This document shows positions 26,741 through 35,424 of a stretch of DNA of 64,000 bases, piece after piece. Where the stretch lies: the NCBI RefSeq assembly GCF_038900095.1, contig NZ_JBBMQQ010000003.1, positions 372,001 through 436,000 on the forward strand, given 5' to 3'. A program made the translations under genes and the position numbers. This stretch comes from Hoeflea sp038900095 (GTDB lineage Bacteria > Pseudomonadota > Alphaproteobacteria > Rhizobiales > Rhizobiaceae). The notes under the pieces were generated by a model, which saw nothing but the letters and a program-made list of their open reading frames with translations, did not search any database and was not told the DNA's origin. Position 1 is the stretch's first letter. The number at the start of each line of letters is the position of its first letter.

Positions 26741-27613
26741 TTATCCCTTCCATGCGCCGCCGCTGTACAGGGCCTTCAGTCCGGCCATGTAGTCGGGATA
26801 CATGAACTCGTAGCCGGCAGTCTTGATCCTTGCATTGGAGACACGCTTGTTCTCGCCGTAAAACGACCGCGCCATCGGCGACAGGTCGGCGGTCTCGAAA
26901 TCGACTTCGGCGGGTGGCTCAACCCCCATGATCCGCGCGGCCTCGCTGACAACATCCTGCGGCGGTGCGGGCATGTCGTCGGTGACATTGTAGATGCCAC
27001 CCAGCCGCTTGCTGGCGAGCAGTGCCGCCGCGCCGCCAATGTCTGCGACATGGATACGGTTGAACACCTGGCCTGGCTTGACCAGCCGCCGCGCCTTGCC
27101 ATCATGGATTGTCTTGAGCGCGTTGCGTCCGGGGCCGTAAATGCCTGACAGCCGGAGAATGGCGAGCGGGATCCCGGCTTCGGCGGCCAGCCGGGTCCAG
27201 CCGTCTTCGGCAGCAAGGCGCGCCACCGAGCGTTTGGAGACCGGCTTGCACTGCGTTTCCTCGTCGACCCATTCACCACCATGGTCGCCATAGACGCCGA
27301 CGGTGGAGAGATAGCCGATCCACCCGAGCTTCGGCATCGAGGGACGCAAACCACCGGAAAATGCCGCCAGTAGCGGGTCACCAGCGGTATCGGGTGCAAT
27401 CGACATGACCAGATGGGTGACTTCGCCGATTGCGGCGCTCAACTCGTCCGATGGCGTGCCACCATCATAGATGAACGGGGTCAGGCCTGCGCCTTGCAAC
27501 GCCGGAAAGCGTTCGGGGCTGCGGGTGGTGCCGCCGGCAAACTCACAGCCGCCGGCAAGCGCCCGGGATATGGCGAGACCGGAGAAGCCGGCACCGAAAA
27601 TCATCATCCTCAT
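26741..27613 (-). CDS. NAD(P)-dependent epimerase/oxidoreductase, YeeZ-like SDR
   Basis: Extended/atypical SDR protein of 290 residues. ATG 27613 is chosen because the nucleotide-binding motif MIFGAGFSGLAISRAL follows at once, GCGAGG is placed upstream, and the gene then starts 4 bp after queG; the in-frame extension would lie entirely inside queG. STVGVYGDHGGEWVDE near residue 103 and RLSGIYGPGRNALKTI near 150 are typical of YeeZ-type nucleoside-sugar epimerase-like proteins. Substrate is unknown. Confidence 0.87.
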   Translation of the reverse strand: MRMMIFGAGFSGLAISRALAGGCEFAGGTTRSPERFPALQGAGLTPFIYDGGTPSDELSAAIGEVTHLVMSIAPDTAGDPLLAAFSGGLRPSMPKLGWIGYLSTVGVYGDHGGEWVDEETQCKPVSKRSVARLAAEDGWTRLAAEAGIPLAILRLSGIYGPGRNALKTIHDGKARRLVKPGQVFNRIHVADIGGAAALLASKRLGGIYNVTDDMPAPPQDVVSEAARIMGVEPPAEVDFETADLSPMARSFYGENKRVSNARIKTAGYEFMYPDYMAGLKALYSGGAWKG

Positions 27614-27617
27614 CAAT

Positions 27618-28838
27618 TCAGCCTCGCTCCATTTCATTGCCGGCACCGAGCGCCAGCTGCCACTCTTGGCGAACCTGGGCATCGGGCTCTTCAACGGCCG
27701 CGACCGCCAGGCCGCGCACGTCTTCAGGTGCGGCCAGTTGCGACAGGGCCCATATGGCAGCCCCGCGCACCAGCGGTGACGGATCCTGCAACAGGGCTTC
27801 GCAAGCCGGCACAAGACCGGTTTCGCCACTGTTTCCCGCCGCAATCAGCACATTTCGCAAGAACCGGTCGCGACCGACACGCTTGACCGGAGAGCCGGAG
27901 AAAAAGCTGCGAAACGCGGCGTCGTCCATTGCCAGAAATTCCGACAGCGGCGGCGAGCGCAGATCATCGCGCGCGACCAGTTTGGCTTCATGGGCGGTTT
28001 GGGCGTACTTGTTCCACGGACAGGCAGCGAGACAATCGTCGCAACCATAGACACGGTTGCCGATGGCGGTGCGGAACTCGACAGGAATCGGGCCCTTGTT
28101 CTCGATCGTCAGGTAGGAAATGCAGCGGCGCGCGTCGATCTGGTAGGGCGCCGGAAACGCGTTGGTCGGGCAGGCATCGAGACAGGCGCGGCAGGAGCCG
28201 CAGTGGTCGATCTCAGGTGTGTCCGTCACCAGATCGACGGTGGTGAAGATCGAGCTCAAGAAGATCCACGAGCCATGGCTGCGGCTGACCAGGTTGGTGT
28301 GCTTGCCGACCCAGCCAATCCCGGCTGACTGTGCCAGCGGCTTTTCCATCACCGGCGCGGTGTCGACGAAGACCTTGACGTCACCACCGGCGCGGGAGGC
28401 GAACTTGCCGGCCAACTCCTTCAGCTTACCCTTGATGAGGTCGTGATAGTCGCGATTGCGGGCATAGACCGAGATCGTGGCACTGTCCCTGCGAGCGTGG
28501 TTTTCCAGCGGATCACAATCAGGGCCGTAGTTCATCGCCAGCACGATTACCGAACGCGCTTCCGGCCACAGCACCTGCGGGTCGGCACGGCGGTCCAGGG
28601 TTTCGGCAATCCATTGCATGGAGCCATGCCTGCCAAGGGCGACAAATTCGCTCAGACGGTCACGCAAAACCGCTGCCGCCTGCGCCGGAGCAACCGCCAG
28701 CGCGCAAAACCCGAGACGCTCCGCTTCGGTCGTGAGAAAGGTCTTGAGCCGCTCGGCCCTGGCCGCGGACAGCGCGGCATCGCCGGAGCCAGTCTCGTCG
28801 GCCGGTTTTCCGGGCCCGGTATGGCTGGCGCCCGCCAT
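27618..28838 (-). CDS. queG: Epoxyqueuosine reductase QueG
   Basis: Cobalamin-dependent enzyme of 406 residues that performs the last step of queuosine synthesis in tRNA. Two [4Fe-4S] motifs are visible: CGSCRACLDACPTNAF (near residue 208) and CDDCLAACPWNK (near 263). The N-terminal catalytic part has MNYGPDCDP near residue 105, and the C-terminal 90 residues form a HEAT-like repeat (LVPACEALLQDPSPLVRGAAI). It is 4 bp from both neighbours, in the order GST, queG, YeeZ-like. Confidence 0.96.
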   Translation of the reverse strand: MAGASHTGPGKPADETGSGDAALSAARAERLKTFLTTEAERLGFCALAVAPAQAAAVLRDRLSEFVALGRHGSMQWIAETLDRRADPQVLWPEARSVIVLAMNYGPDCDPLENHARRDSATISVYARNRDYHDLIKGKLKELAGKFASRAGGDVKVFVDTAPVMEKPLAQSAGIGWVGKHTNLVSRSHGSWIFLSSIFTTVDLVTDTPEIDHCGSCRACLDACPTNAFPAPYQIDARRCISYLTIENKGPIPVEFRTAIGNRVYGCDDCLAACPWNKYAQTAHEAKLVARDDLRSPPLSEFLAMDDAAFRSFFSGSPVKRVGRDRFLRNVLIAAGNSGETGLVPACEALLQDPSPLVRGAAIWALSQLAAPEDVRGLAVAAVEEPDAQVRQEWQLALGAGNEMERG

Positions 28839-28842
28839 CAGC

Positions 28843-29535
28843 CTAGAAATCGAGGTCGGCGTAGTGGGCGACCGGCGGCAGGTTGCGGACCCGGTCGGCC
28901 AGCAAAGGCCGGAACGACGGGCGGGACTTGACGCGCTGGTACCATTCCTTGGCCTGCGGATATTCGTTCCAGTCGATCTCGCCGAGATAATCCATCACCG
29001 ACAACGCGGCCGCAGCGGCAAGATCGGCATAGCTGAGCTTGTCGCCGGCCAGCCACGCGCGCGTTCCGGCCAGCCAGGACAGGTATTTCATGTGCTGGCG
29101 GATATTGGCGCGTCCGGCCCTGAGCATCTTGGGATCGGGCGAACCGCCGCCCTTGCTCGTCGGCAATTGCAGCTTGATGATCCGCTCGCGCACCAGCGGA
29201 CGCACCACATCCTGCTCGAACTTGATCAGGAACCATTCGACCAGCCGCCGGGTTTCGGCGCGGCGGAACGGGTCTTCGGCAAGAAGTCGACGGTCGCGCT
29301 TGAACACGCCGAAGGATTCATCAAGCCATTCGGAAATGATATGCGGACCGCACAGCGCATGACCATTGTCGGTCAAGCAGACAGGCAGGGTTCCCGCCGG
29401 ATTGATCTTCAGAAAATCCGGACGCTTCTCCCAAGGCAGTTCTTCCACCAACTCTGCGGCAAAATCGACCTCGTTGAAACAGACCCTGACGAAACGGGAC
29501 GCTGCGGATATGGTGTGATGATATAGAACTGGCAT
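28843..29535 (-). CDS. Glutathione S-transferase family protein
   Basis: Cytosolic GST-fold protein of 230 residues. The thioredoxin-like N-terminal domain runs from LYHHTISAASRFVRVCFNEV through the cis-Pro region GTLPVCLTDNG to the glutathione-contacting HIISEWLDE. The all-helical C-terminal domain contains WLAGDKLSYADLAAAAALS, the N-capping and hydrophobic staple motif. The specific reaction is not predictable. First gene of a tight three-gene set with queG. Confidence 0.9.
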   Translation of the reverse strand: MPVLYHHTISAASRFVRVCFNEVDFAAELVEELPWEKRPDFLKINPAGTLPVCLTDNGHALCGPHIISEWLDESFGVFKRDRRLLAEDPFRRAETRRLVEWFLIKFEQDVVRPLVRERIIKLQLPTSKGGGSPDPKMLRAGRANIRQHMKYLSWLAGTRAWLAGDKLSYADLAAAAALSVMDYLGEIDWNEYPQAKEWYQRVKSRPSFRPLLADRVRNLPPVAHYADLDF

Positions 29536-29723
29536 CGTGAAGCTGAGCGTGTTTGCGTTGGCGCCGGTGCGCGGGACTGGTCAGATTCCGGAAAATAGAG
29601 CTATAGGGACTGGCCCACTGCAAGACAAGCGAATCACTGATCAGGTGTCCGTGAATCCTCGTCGCCAAAATGGGCGATCCAATGGCCCATGCCAATATTC
29701 GCGCAAAACAGGGACTCTCCGGC

Positions 29724-30527
29724 ATGAATGAATCGACAATTGTGGGGGCGCTGCTTGGCCTCATCGAAGGCCTTACCGAGTTTGTGCCGGTCTCCTCGAC
29801 AGCGCACCTGTTGCTGGCGGGTCATTTCCTGGGATTCAAGTCACCCGGCAACAGTTTCGAGGTGCTTGTGCAGCTGGGCGCGATCCTCGCGATCCTGTCG
29901 GTCTATTTCGCCCGGCTCTGGGCGCTGGCGACCGCACTTCCGTCGAGCGCCAAGGCACGGCACTTTGTCGGCGCGATCCTGCTGGCATTCCTGCCCGCCG
30001 CGGTGATCGGCGCACTGGCCCACGGTTTCATCAAGTCGGTGCTGTTTGAATCGACCGCGCTGATCTGCTGGGTGCTGATCGGCGGCGGCGTCATTCTGCT
30101 GGTCATCGACCGGATGAAGCTGACGCCGAAATACACCAATGTGATGGATTATCCGCTGTCGCTGGCCTTCAAGATCGGACTTTGCCAGTGCCTGGCGATG
30201 ATTCCGGGCACCTCGCGATCGGGCGCCACCATCGCCGGTGCCCTGTTGATGGGAACCGACAAGCGGTCGGCGGCGGAATTCTCGTTCTTCCTGGCCATGC
30301 CGACGATGGTCGGCGCGTTCGCGCTCGATCTGTACAAGAACTACGACAAGCTGGCCTACGACGATGTCGTCACCATCGCGGTGGGCTTTGTCATGGCGTT
30401 TATTGCCGGCGTGATCGTGGTGCGCAGCCTGCTCGACTTCGTTTCCCGTCACGGCTTCGCCCTGTTTGCGTGGTGGCGCATCCTGGTGGGCGGACTGGGA
30501 CTTGTCGGCTTGTGGTTTCTGGGCTGA
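29724..30527 (+). CDS. uppP: Undecaprenyl-diphosphatase UppP (BacA)
   Basis: Membrane phosphatase of 267 residues that recycles undecaprenyl pyrophosphate for peptidoglycan and surface polysaccharide synthesis. The two active-site motifs are EGLTEFVPVSSTAHLLL (residues ~13-29) and PGTSRSGATIAGALLMG (~163-179), with seven or eight membrane helices. ATG 29724 (MNESTIVGALLGLIEG) gives the standard length; in-frame ATGs at 29670 and 29682 would add hydrophilic residues not seen in the family. The ribosome site is weak for all options. Divergent from the GST gene across about 190 bp. Confidence 0.95.
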   Translation: MNESTIVGALLGLIEGLTEFVPVSSTAHLLLAGHFLGFKSPGNSFEVLVQLGAILAILSVYFARLWALATALPSSAKARHFVGAILLAFLPAAVIGALAHGFIKSVLFESTALICWVLIGGGVILLVIDRMKLTPKYTNVMDYPLSLAFKIGLCQCLAMIPGTSRSGATIAGALLMGTDKRSAAEFSFFLAMPTMVGAFALDLYKNYDKLAYDDVVTIAVGFVMAFIAGVIVVRSLLDFVSRHGFALFAWWRILVGGLGLVGLWFLG

Positions 30528-30537
30528 GCCGGAAGAT

Positions 30538-30690
30538 TTATTCGGACATGGCCTGAACGGCGCAGGGATCAACACCATAGGCCGGCGTGCAGCCCTTGGA
30601 GGAATGGGCGACGCTGCGCGGTGCAAAGGCGGATGCGGCCAAGATCACCACAATTGCGAATGCGAACGCGGATACGACTGTTTTACCCAT
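30538..30690 (-). CDS. 50-residue exported two-cysteine peptide of unknown function
   Basis: Small gene encoding MGKTVVSAFAFAIVVILAAS followed by AFAPRSVAHSSKGCTP and a tail AYGVDPCAVQAMSE. It shows a short basic start, a clean hydrophobic core and a small-residue cleavage region (AFA or VAH), so the mature peptide would be about 20-27 residues with two Cys separated by eight residues (C-TPAYGVDP-C). ATG 30690 has GGGA about 9 nt upstream. It lies downstream of tauE on the same strand and converges with uppP. No function is recognised; the signal-peptide pattern makes chance unlikely but not excluded. Confidence 0.6.
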   Translation of the reverse strand: MGKTVVSAFAFAIVVILAASAFAPRSVAHSSKGCTPAYGVDPCAVQAMSE

Positions 30691-30941
30691 TTACTCATGT
30701 CCCGATTTTGTCTGATACAGAATGCTGCATTCGGCCAGCTGGCAAAATGCATCGTGCGCACTTGAATTCTTTCCGATTCCCGTCCCGTGCGCGGGGCAGG
30801 CGTGTTGCTGAACCCGGGCAATGGCATTTTGCGTTTGAACGCAGCCACCCGGGGACGGGGCGATTTACGCGGCTCTGCCGGTTGGTTCAAGCCCGGCGGA
30901 TGACGTCTTCAACAATAAAACGGCTGAATCTTAAATCATTG
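30691..30941 (-). promoter_or_regulatory. Intergenic region upstream of the small exported peptide gene
   Basis: About 250 bp separate the tauE stop from the small gene. It is rich in short GC repeats (near 30790-30860). It probably carries the small gene's own promoter; a CTTGAA element appears on the minus strand near 30891, but no paired -10 is convincing. Confidence 0.3.
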
Positions 30942-31718
30942 CTAACCATGCGCCATTCCGGCAACACTGCGCCGGATCAGATCGAGCGCCAGCAGCGTCA
31001 GACAGATCTTGAAGATCAGCTGGAAGCGGCTCTCCGGGGTCTTGCGCAAAATGTGGGTTCCGACCCAGGTTCCAGCCAGTCCGGTGAGTATCATCGCCAC
31101 CAGCAGCGGCAGCCACGGCCCGAAGGCAAAGCCGGCCAGCGCGAAGGCCGCGGTCTTGACTAGGTGCTGCAGGCTCATCACCGCCGCCGTGGTCGCCTGG
31201 AACCGCAGCCGGTCGGGAAAGGCCTTGGACAGGACCACGGCGTTGAACGGGCCGGTGGCGCCGAAGATCATCGTCAGGAACGTGGTGATGGCGCCTGTCA
31301 CCGCGAAGCCCGGCAGCGTGATGGCAGCCAGCCGGGGCAACCGCATCCAGGTGATCAACAGGATGAACCCGCCGAGTGCCGCCTTGAGAACGGGTTCGGG
31401 CAACTCGCCGACCACGGAACTGCCGGCCCACGCGCCGGGAATGGCGCCGATGAGAAAGGCTGCCAGACAGGCCCATGCGACATGGCTGGAGAGCAATGCG
31501 GTGCGGCCAACATTGGAGCCCAGCTGGACCACGCCGTGAACGGGGATAATGGCGGCAACGGGAACCAGATACCCCATCAGCGCGAGCAGCGCCACGCCGC
31601 CGCCGATGCCGACCGCAACGGTCAGCGCCGAGGTGAAAAAACTTGCGGTGATGAGAATGGCCGCCGCCCAGACATCAAGCCCCGGCGGCAGAAAGGCAGC
31701 GATCAGTGGCGCGATCAG
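30942..31718 (-). CDS. TauE/SafE-family permease, apparent CTG start
   Basis: Membrane protein of 258 residues in the TauE/SafE (sulfite/organosulfonate exporter) family. The first in-frame conventional start (GTG 31595) would remove the conserved first helix. Upstream of it the frame encodes TASFFTSALTVAVGIGGGVA, the typical TauE N-terminal motif, so translation must begin earlier. No ATG, GTG or TTG exists between that motif and the preceding gene. CTG 31718 overlaps the TGA of the NDUFA9-like gene (CTGA) and has GGAAG 6 nt upstream. About eight helices follow, with HGVVQLGSNVGR near residue 62. An undetected frameshift is the alternative. Confidence 0.85.
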   Translation of the reverse strand: MIAPLIAAFLPPGLDVWAAAILITASFFTSALTVAVGIGGGVALLALMGYLVPVAAIIPVHGVVQLGSNVGRTALLSSHVAWACLAAFLIGAIPGAWAGSSVVGELPEPVLKAALGGFILLITWMRLPRLAAITLPGFAVTGAITTFLTMIFGATGPFNAVVLSKAFPDRLRFQATTAAVMSLQHLVKTAAFALAGFAFGPWLPLLVAMILTGLAGTWVGTHILRKTPESRFQLIFKICLTLLALDLIRRSVAGMAHG

Positions 31719-32695
31719 GCTTCGCTTCCGGTGCCGCTGTACTGGCCATGCGGCCGGTAGCGGGTGAGATAGCTCGGCAAGACGGCTTCCACGGTGGTCT
31801 GCGGGATGCCAAGGCCGGCCAGCGTGCGGTTTTCATTTTCCGCTTGCGCCGAGACGACATTGTCGCTCTTGAGCAGGATCACCTGATCATCGGTCAACGG
31901 CGGATCGATAAAGGGGATGAATGTGGCGATCTTGCCGATCAGCGAGGCCAGCCCCCACGGCAGCGGCAGCAGGGCGCGCTTGCGATGGGTGATCTCGAGA
32001 ATTTCTTCCAGGACCTGCTTGAAGCTCATCACCCGCGGGCCGCCGAGTTCATAAATCTTGCCACCGGGCACCGTGCCGTCGACGCTGCGGGCAACGGCTT
32101 CGGCGACATCGCCGACATAAACCGGCTGGAACCGGGTCTCGCCGCCGCCGATAAGCGGCAGGGCCGGAGAGAACCGCGCCATTTCGGCAAACTTGTTGAA
32201 GAAGCCGTCTTCCGGACCGAACACGATCGAAGGCCGCAGGATCACCGCATCGGGCAGAACCTTGAGGACTGATGCTTCAGCCAGACCCTTGGACCTGGCG
32301 TAGTCGGATTCCGAATCGATATCGGCGCCGATGGCCGAAATATGGGTGAGGCCGGCGCCTGCCGCCCGGGCAGCTTCCGCCACCGCACGTGCACCGAATT
32401 CCTGAACCGACCCGAAGGTGTTGCGGCCCGATTCAAACAGGATGCCAACGCAGTTGACGACGTAATCCGCACCGGCGACCGCCCTGTTGACCGATTCCCG
32501 GTTGCGCAGGTTGGCCTGGACAGCGACGATCTGGCCAACACCGCCCAGAGGCTGCAGGTGACCGGCAAGGTCGGGCCGGCGAACGGCAACGCGAATGCGG
32601 TATCCACGCCGGGCGAGCGCACGCACAACGTGGCGGCCGACAAAACCGGACCCGCCGAAGACCGTGACGAGCTTGGGTTGATTGAGCGATGTCAT
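31715..32695 (-). CDS. NDUFA9-like NAD(P)-binding protein (complex I accessory-type SDR)
   Basis: Atypical SDR of 326 residues related to the NDUFA9/39-kDa accessory subunit of respiratory complex I. The Rossmann motif VFGGSGFVGRHVVRALARRG sits at residues 12-31, followed by RIRVAVRRPDLA, VNCVGILFESGRNTF near 86 and SKGLAE near 140. In alphaproteobacteria these proteins are thought to affect complex I or quinone metabolism, but the role is not settled. Its stop overlaps the putative CTG start of tauE by 4 nt (CTGA). Confidence 0.88.
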   Translation of the reverse strand: MTSLNQPKLVTVFGGSGFVGRHVVRALARRGYRIRVAVRRPDLAGHLQPLGGVGQIVAVQANLRNRESVNRAVAGADYVVNCVGILFESGRNTFGSVQEFGARAVAEAARAAGAGLTHISAIGADIDSESDYARSKGLAEASVLKVLPDAVILRPSIVFGPEDGFFNKFAEMARFSPALPLIGGGETRFQPVYVGDVAEAVARSVDGTVPGGKIYELGGPRVMSFKQVLEEILEITHRKRALLPLPWGLASLIGKIATFIPFIDPPLTDDQVILLKSDNVVSAQAENENRTLAGLGIPQTTVEAVLPSYLTRYRPHGQYSGTGSEA

Positions 32696-32844
32696 CTATG
32701 CACTCCCTGACAGGATCGTTGGGCCGGCTGTTTCGCACGCGCAAAAAGATTCGGCCGCAGTCCACCCAAGCTCATAATCAAAAACCCCGGCAAGGTGAAG
32801 GGCTCCTCCACCGTGTGCGGGGATTAATCGCAGCTTCAGCGGTT

Positions 32845-33138
32845 TCAGGCGTCATTGCCCTTGATGATGATCAGCTCGCCATCAGCGAATTCCTGGCGGA
32901 TCGCCTTGGCCTTCTGATAGGTTTCGGAGTTGTAGCAGGCCAGTGCCGCCTCATAACTCGGGAATTCGATCACCACATTGCGTGTGCGCGCCGGGCCTTC
33001 GACCGGGTTGAAATCGCCGCCGCGCACCAGGAATTTCGCGCCAAATTCCCTGTAAGCCGGTGTCGCGGTCTCGATATAGGCCTTGTAAGCTTCAGGATCA
33101 CGCACATCGATGCGGCCGATCCAGTATCCCTTTGCCAT
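32845..33138 (-). CDS. DUF1330-family protein
   Basis: Small protein of 97 residues with a dimeric alpha/beta-barrel (ferredoxin-like) fold typical of DUF1330. Key segments are MAKGYWIGRIDVRDPEAYKA at the start, FLVRGGDFNPVEGPARTRNV and FPSYEAALACYNSETYQ. ATG 33138 has AGGGAGAG upstream and lies 17 bp after pyrF, so they are likely cotranscribed. Function is unknown. The 149 bp downstream to the NDUFA9-like start hold no visible gene. Confidence 0.88.
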   Translation of the reverse strand: MAKGYWIGRIDVRDPEAYKAYIETATPAYREFGAKFLVRGGDFNPVEGPARTRNVVIEFPSYEAALACYNSETYQKAKAIRQEFADGELIIIKGNDA

Positions 33139-33155
33139 TCTCACTCTCTCCCTTG

Positions 33156-33884
33156 TCAGCCTTGCGCCATCTCGGCGGTGATTGCCCTTGCAGCCGACGC
33201 AGGGTCGGAGGCTTTGCAAACCGGCCGCCCGACTACCAGGTGCGAGGACCCCGCGGCAAGCGCCTGGGCGGGCGTCATCACCCGTTTCTGGTCGCCATGA
33301 TCGGCGCCGGCGGGCCTTATGCCCGGTGTGACGATGGCCATGTCGGGGCCAACGATTTCGCGTACAGCCTTCGCTTCTGCCGCGGCGCAGACGATGCCGC
33401 CCATGCCGGCGTCGCGGGCCTGGGCGGCCCGGCGCAACACCAGTTCCTCGGGCGCCAGCGCATAGCCTGCTTCGGCGACATCGGCCGCATCCATGGAGGT
33501 CAGCACGGTGACGGCGAGCAGGCACAGATTGCTCCCCTTGGCGGCTTCCACCGCAGCGCGCATGGCCTTGGGGTAGGCGTGGATGGTCAGCATGTCGACG
33601 CCCATCTCGACGATGTTCTCGACGCCCTTGGCGACCGTGTTGTCGATGTCGAGGAGCTTCATGTCGAGAAACACGTTGCGGCCGGAAGCCTTGAGCTCCC
33701 TGGCAAACGGCAATCCACCGGCGAAGACGAGCTGATAGCCGATCTTATAGAACATCGCCGCATCGCCGATCCGGTTGACCAGCGCCTCGGCCTCGGCGAC
33801 GGTGGGAACATCGAGCCCGACGATGAGGCGCGGATCATGCTGGCTGCTGGATGGTGAACCCTGTTCAAGCGCTGCAACTGACAT
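33156..33884 (-). CDS. pyrF: Orotidine 5'-phosphate decarboxylase
   Basis: Decarboxylates OMP to UMP, the last step of de novo UMP synthesis (242 residues). The N-terminal LIVGLDVPTVAEAEALVNRI carries the first active-site Asp, and the signature VFLDMKLLDIDNTVAKGVEN contains the catalytic Asp-Lys-Asp set (D-x-K-x-x-D near residue 75). VTPGIRPAGADHGDQKRVMTP is the phosphate-gripping loop. The first 16 residues are an extension lacking in shorter homologues; an internal start is possible. Confidence 0.97.
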   Translation of the reverse strand: MSVAALEQGSPSSSQHDPRLIVGLDVPTVAEAEALVNRIGDAAMFYKIGYQLVFAGGLPFARELKASGRNVFLDMKLLDIDNTVAKGVENIVEMGVDMLTIHAYPKAMRAAVEAAKGSNLCLLAVTVLTSMDAADVAEAGYALAPEELVLRRAAQARDAGMGGIVCAAAEAKAVREIVGPDMAIVTPGIRPAGADHGDQKRVMTPAQALAAGSSHLVVGRPVCKASDPASAARAITAEMAQG

Positions 33885-33964
33885 CTTGCACTCCCTTAAG
33901 TTTCACCCGGTCCTCGCATGAAGGCACCGGGATCGCAAGAGCTATGGGGCCGGAACCAAGTCCG

Positions 33965-34546
33965 TCAGCCGGCCGACATCATTGAACAATGCCTGATCAG
34001 GGATTTGCAGGTGTTGGCCAGCATGGCACCGGTCCGTTCATCCTTGAGCCGCCCGTCGGCCTCGAAAGCATCGGCCGCACCGCTGACCGCGCATTGCTCG
34101 CTGATCACCTGGGCTCCGACATTCACCATCACCGAGCGGACATGATAGAGACCGCGAATGCCGCCCAGCTTGCCGTTTGACGCCGATCCGAGCGCCACGT
34201 ACCGTCCGGCCCAGGGCTTGAATGGCCTCTCGCTATCCCTGGTGATCAGGCTGACCCAGTCAATCATGTTCTTGAGCAGCGGCGGGATCGACGAATTGTA
34301 TTCCGGGCAGCACAGAAACACGCCATGATGCGCGGCGATGAGGCGCCCCAGCTTCATGGCGTTTTCGGGAATGCCGGATTCGTTCTTCAGGTTCTCGTCG
34401 ACGATCGGCAGCGGATAATCGACCAGCGAGATGCGGGTGACATCGGCACCCTGCTGCGCCAGTTCAACCGAGGCGGCAGCCGCCAGCGAGGCATTGAACG
34501 AACCCGTGCGGTTCGAACCGGGAAGGACGAGAATTCTGGGGGTCAT
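33965..34546 (-). CDS. NADPH-dependent FMN reductase (ChrR/ArsH-like flavodoxin fold)
   Basis: Flavoprotein of 193 residues. The phosphate-binding loop PGSNRTGSFNASLA follows the first strand (residues 9-22), and the flavin-contacting CPEYNSSIPPLLKNMIDWVS lies near residue 79. The family reduces quinones, azo dyes, chromate or free FMN using NAD(P)H. It lies 80 bp upstream of pyrF on the same strand. Its physiological substrate is unknown. Confidence 0.9.
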   Translation of the reverse strand: MTPRILVLPGSNRTGSFNASLAAAASVELAQQGADVTRISLVDYPLPIVDENLKNESGIPENAMKLGRLIAAHHGVFLCCPEYNSSIPPLLKNMIDWVSLITRDSERPFKPWAGRYVALGSASNGKLGGIRGLYHVRSVMVNVGAQVISEQCAVSGAADAFEADGRLKDERTGAMLANTCKSLIRHCSMMSAG

Positions 34547-34714
34547 GGCATACTCCGCTTCATGCTGGCCCCGAACCGGGACCTTGATTTCTGGATGTCC
34601 ATATACCGCAAGCGGGCAGCGAGTGAAGCCGATGACGGCTGATTTCCGGTGATCAAGGACAGCAAAAACGGCTCATGTGCAGCTGCACGCCTTGCAAGGT
34701 ATGCCAGTTCCGCT

Positions 34715-35320
34715 TCAGGAAGCCGGTGCGCCACGGCGATAGATCCACAATCTCGCGGGCGGCACATTGCGCAACACGAAATCATGATGGACCACCTGGA
34801 AACTGGTCCCGCGCGACAACACCGGCGACAGGGCGCCGTAGGAAAACTGGACCACCGGCCTTCCGGGCGGAAGGCGGTCGAGCAGATCCTCGATCAGCGC
34901 CACACGGCTGGACATGGGAAAGTTCAGAAGCGGGATACCCGAAACCACGCAGTCGAAGAGACTGGTGTTCAGGTCTCCAAGCGTTTGATCAAGACCAAAG
35001 GCATCGCCGCGAATGAACCGGACGCCTGGAAAATCAATCTGCAGACGGGTGTGAAAATCCACCGAGTACTCGATCGACACCAGGTCGGAGGGGGCGATGC
35101 CGCGTGCCAGTATGGCACGTGTGATGACACCGGTTCCGGGCCCGAGTTCAAGCACCGGCAGCCCTGATGCGGGGTTGATGAGCGACGCCATCGAGCGGGC
35201 TGTGACCGAGGAGGTCGGCATGATGGCGCCGACCGCCTTCGGACCGTCGAGCCATCCCTTGAAAAAGCGGATCTCGTCATCGAAACGGCGGACAAAACGT
35301 TCGGGAAAACTCATGCTCAC
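34715..35320 (-). CDS. pmtA: Phosphatidylethanolamine/phospholipid N-methyltransferase PmtA-like
   Basis: Class I SAM-dependent methyltransferase of 201 residues, expected to methylate phosphatidylethanolamine stepwise to phosphatidylcholine at the inner membrane. GTG 35320 is taken as start because GGAGGG lies 8 nt upstream; ATG 35314, two codons on, is 14 nt away. The N-terminal RFDDEIRFFKGWLDGPKAVG matches PmtA amphipathic regions, motif I is VLELGPGTGVITRAIL, and FDCVVSGIPLLNFPMSSRV is the post-motif IV region. Its place after dnaJ matches other rhizobial genomes. Distinguishing it from other lipid methyltransferases (for example rRNA dimethylases) rests on the N-terminus. Confidence 0.88.
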   Translation of the reverse strand: MSMSFPERFVRRFDDEIRFFKGWLDGPKAVGAIMPTSSVTARSMASLINPASGLPVLELGPGTGVITRAILARGIAPSDLVSIEYSVDFHTRLQIDFPGVRFIRGDAFGLDQTLGDLNTSLFDCVVSGIPLLNFPMSSRVALIEDLLDRLPPGRPVVQFSYGALSPVLSRGTSFQVVHHDFVLRNVPPARLWIYRRGAPAS

Positions 35321-35424
35321 GGCCTGCACCCTCCAGCGGCGCCCCTGTCCAGCGGACAGTTTACACACCACCGGTTGAACAGCAAACATGGTTTCTATTG
35401 GGCGAGGCCGGATTGCCCGAGGGA

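Noticed and set aside
30645..30890. 81-codon minus-strand frame overlapping the small exported peptide gene
   Set aside because: It uses a different frame without signal peptide or domain and ends in the peptide gene; the 50-codon frame explains the region better.
1..31718. Functional link between soeABC and the TauE/SafE (sulfite exporter) gene
   Set aside because: Both touch sulfite chemistry, but they are 27 kb apart on opposite strands with unrelated neighbours, and TauE/SafE proteins have many substrates.
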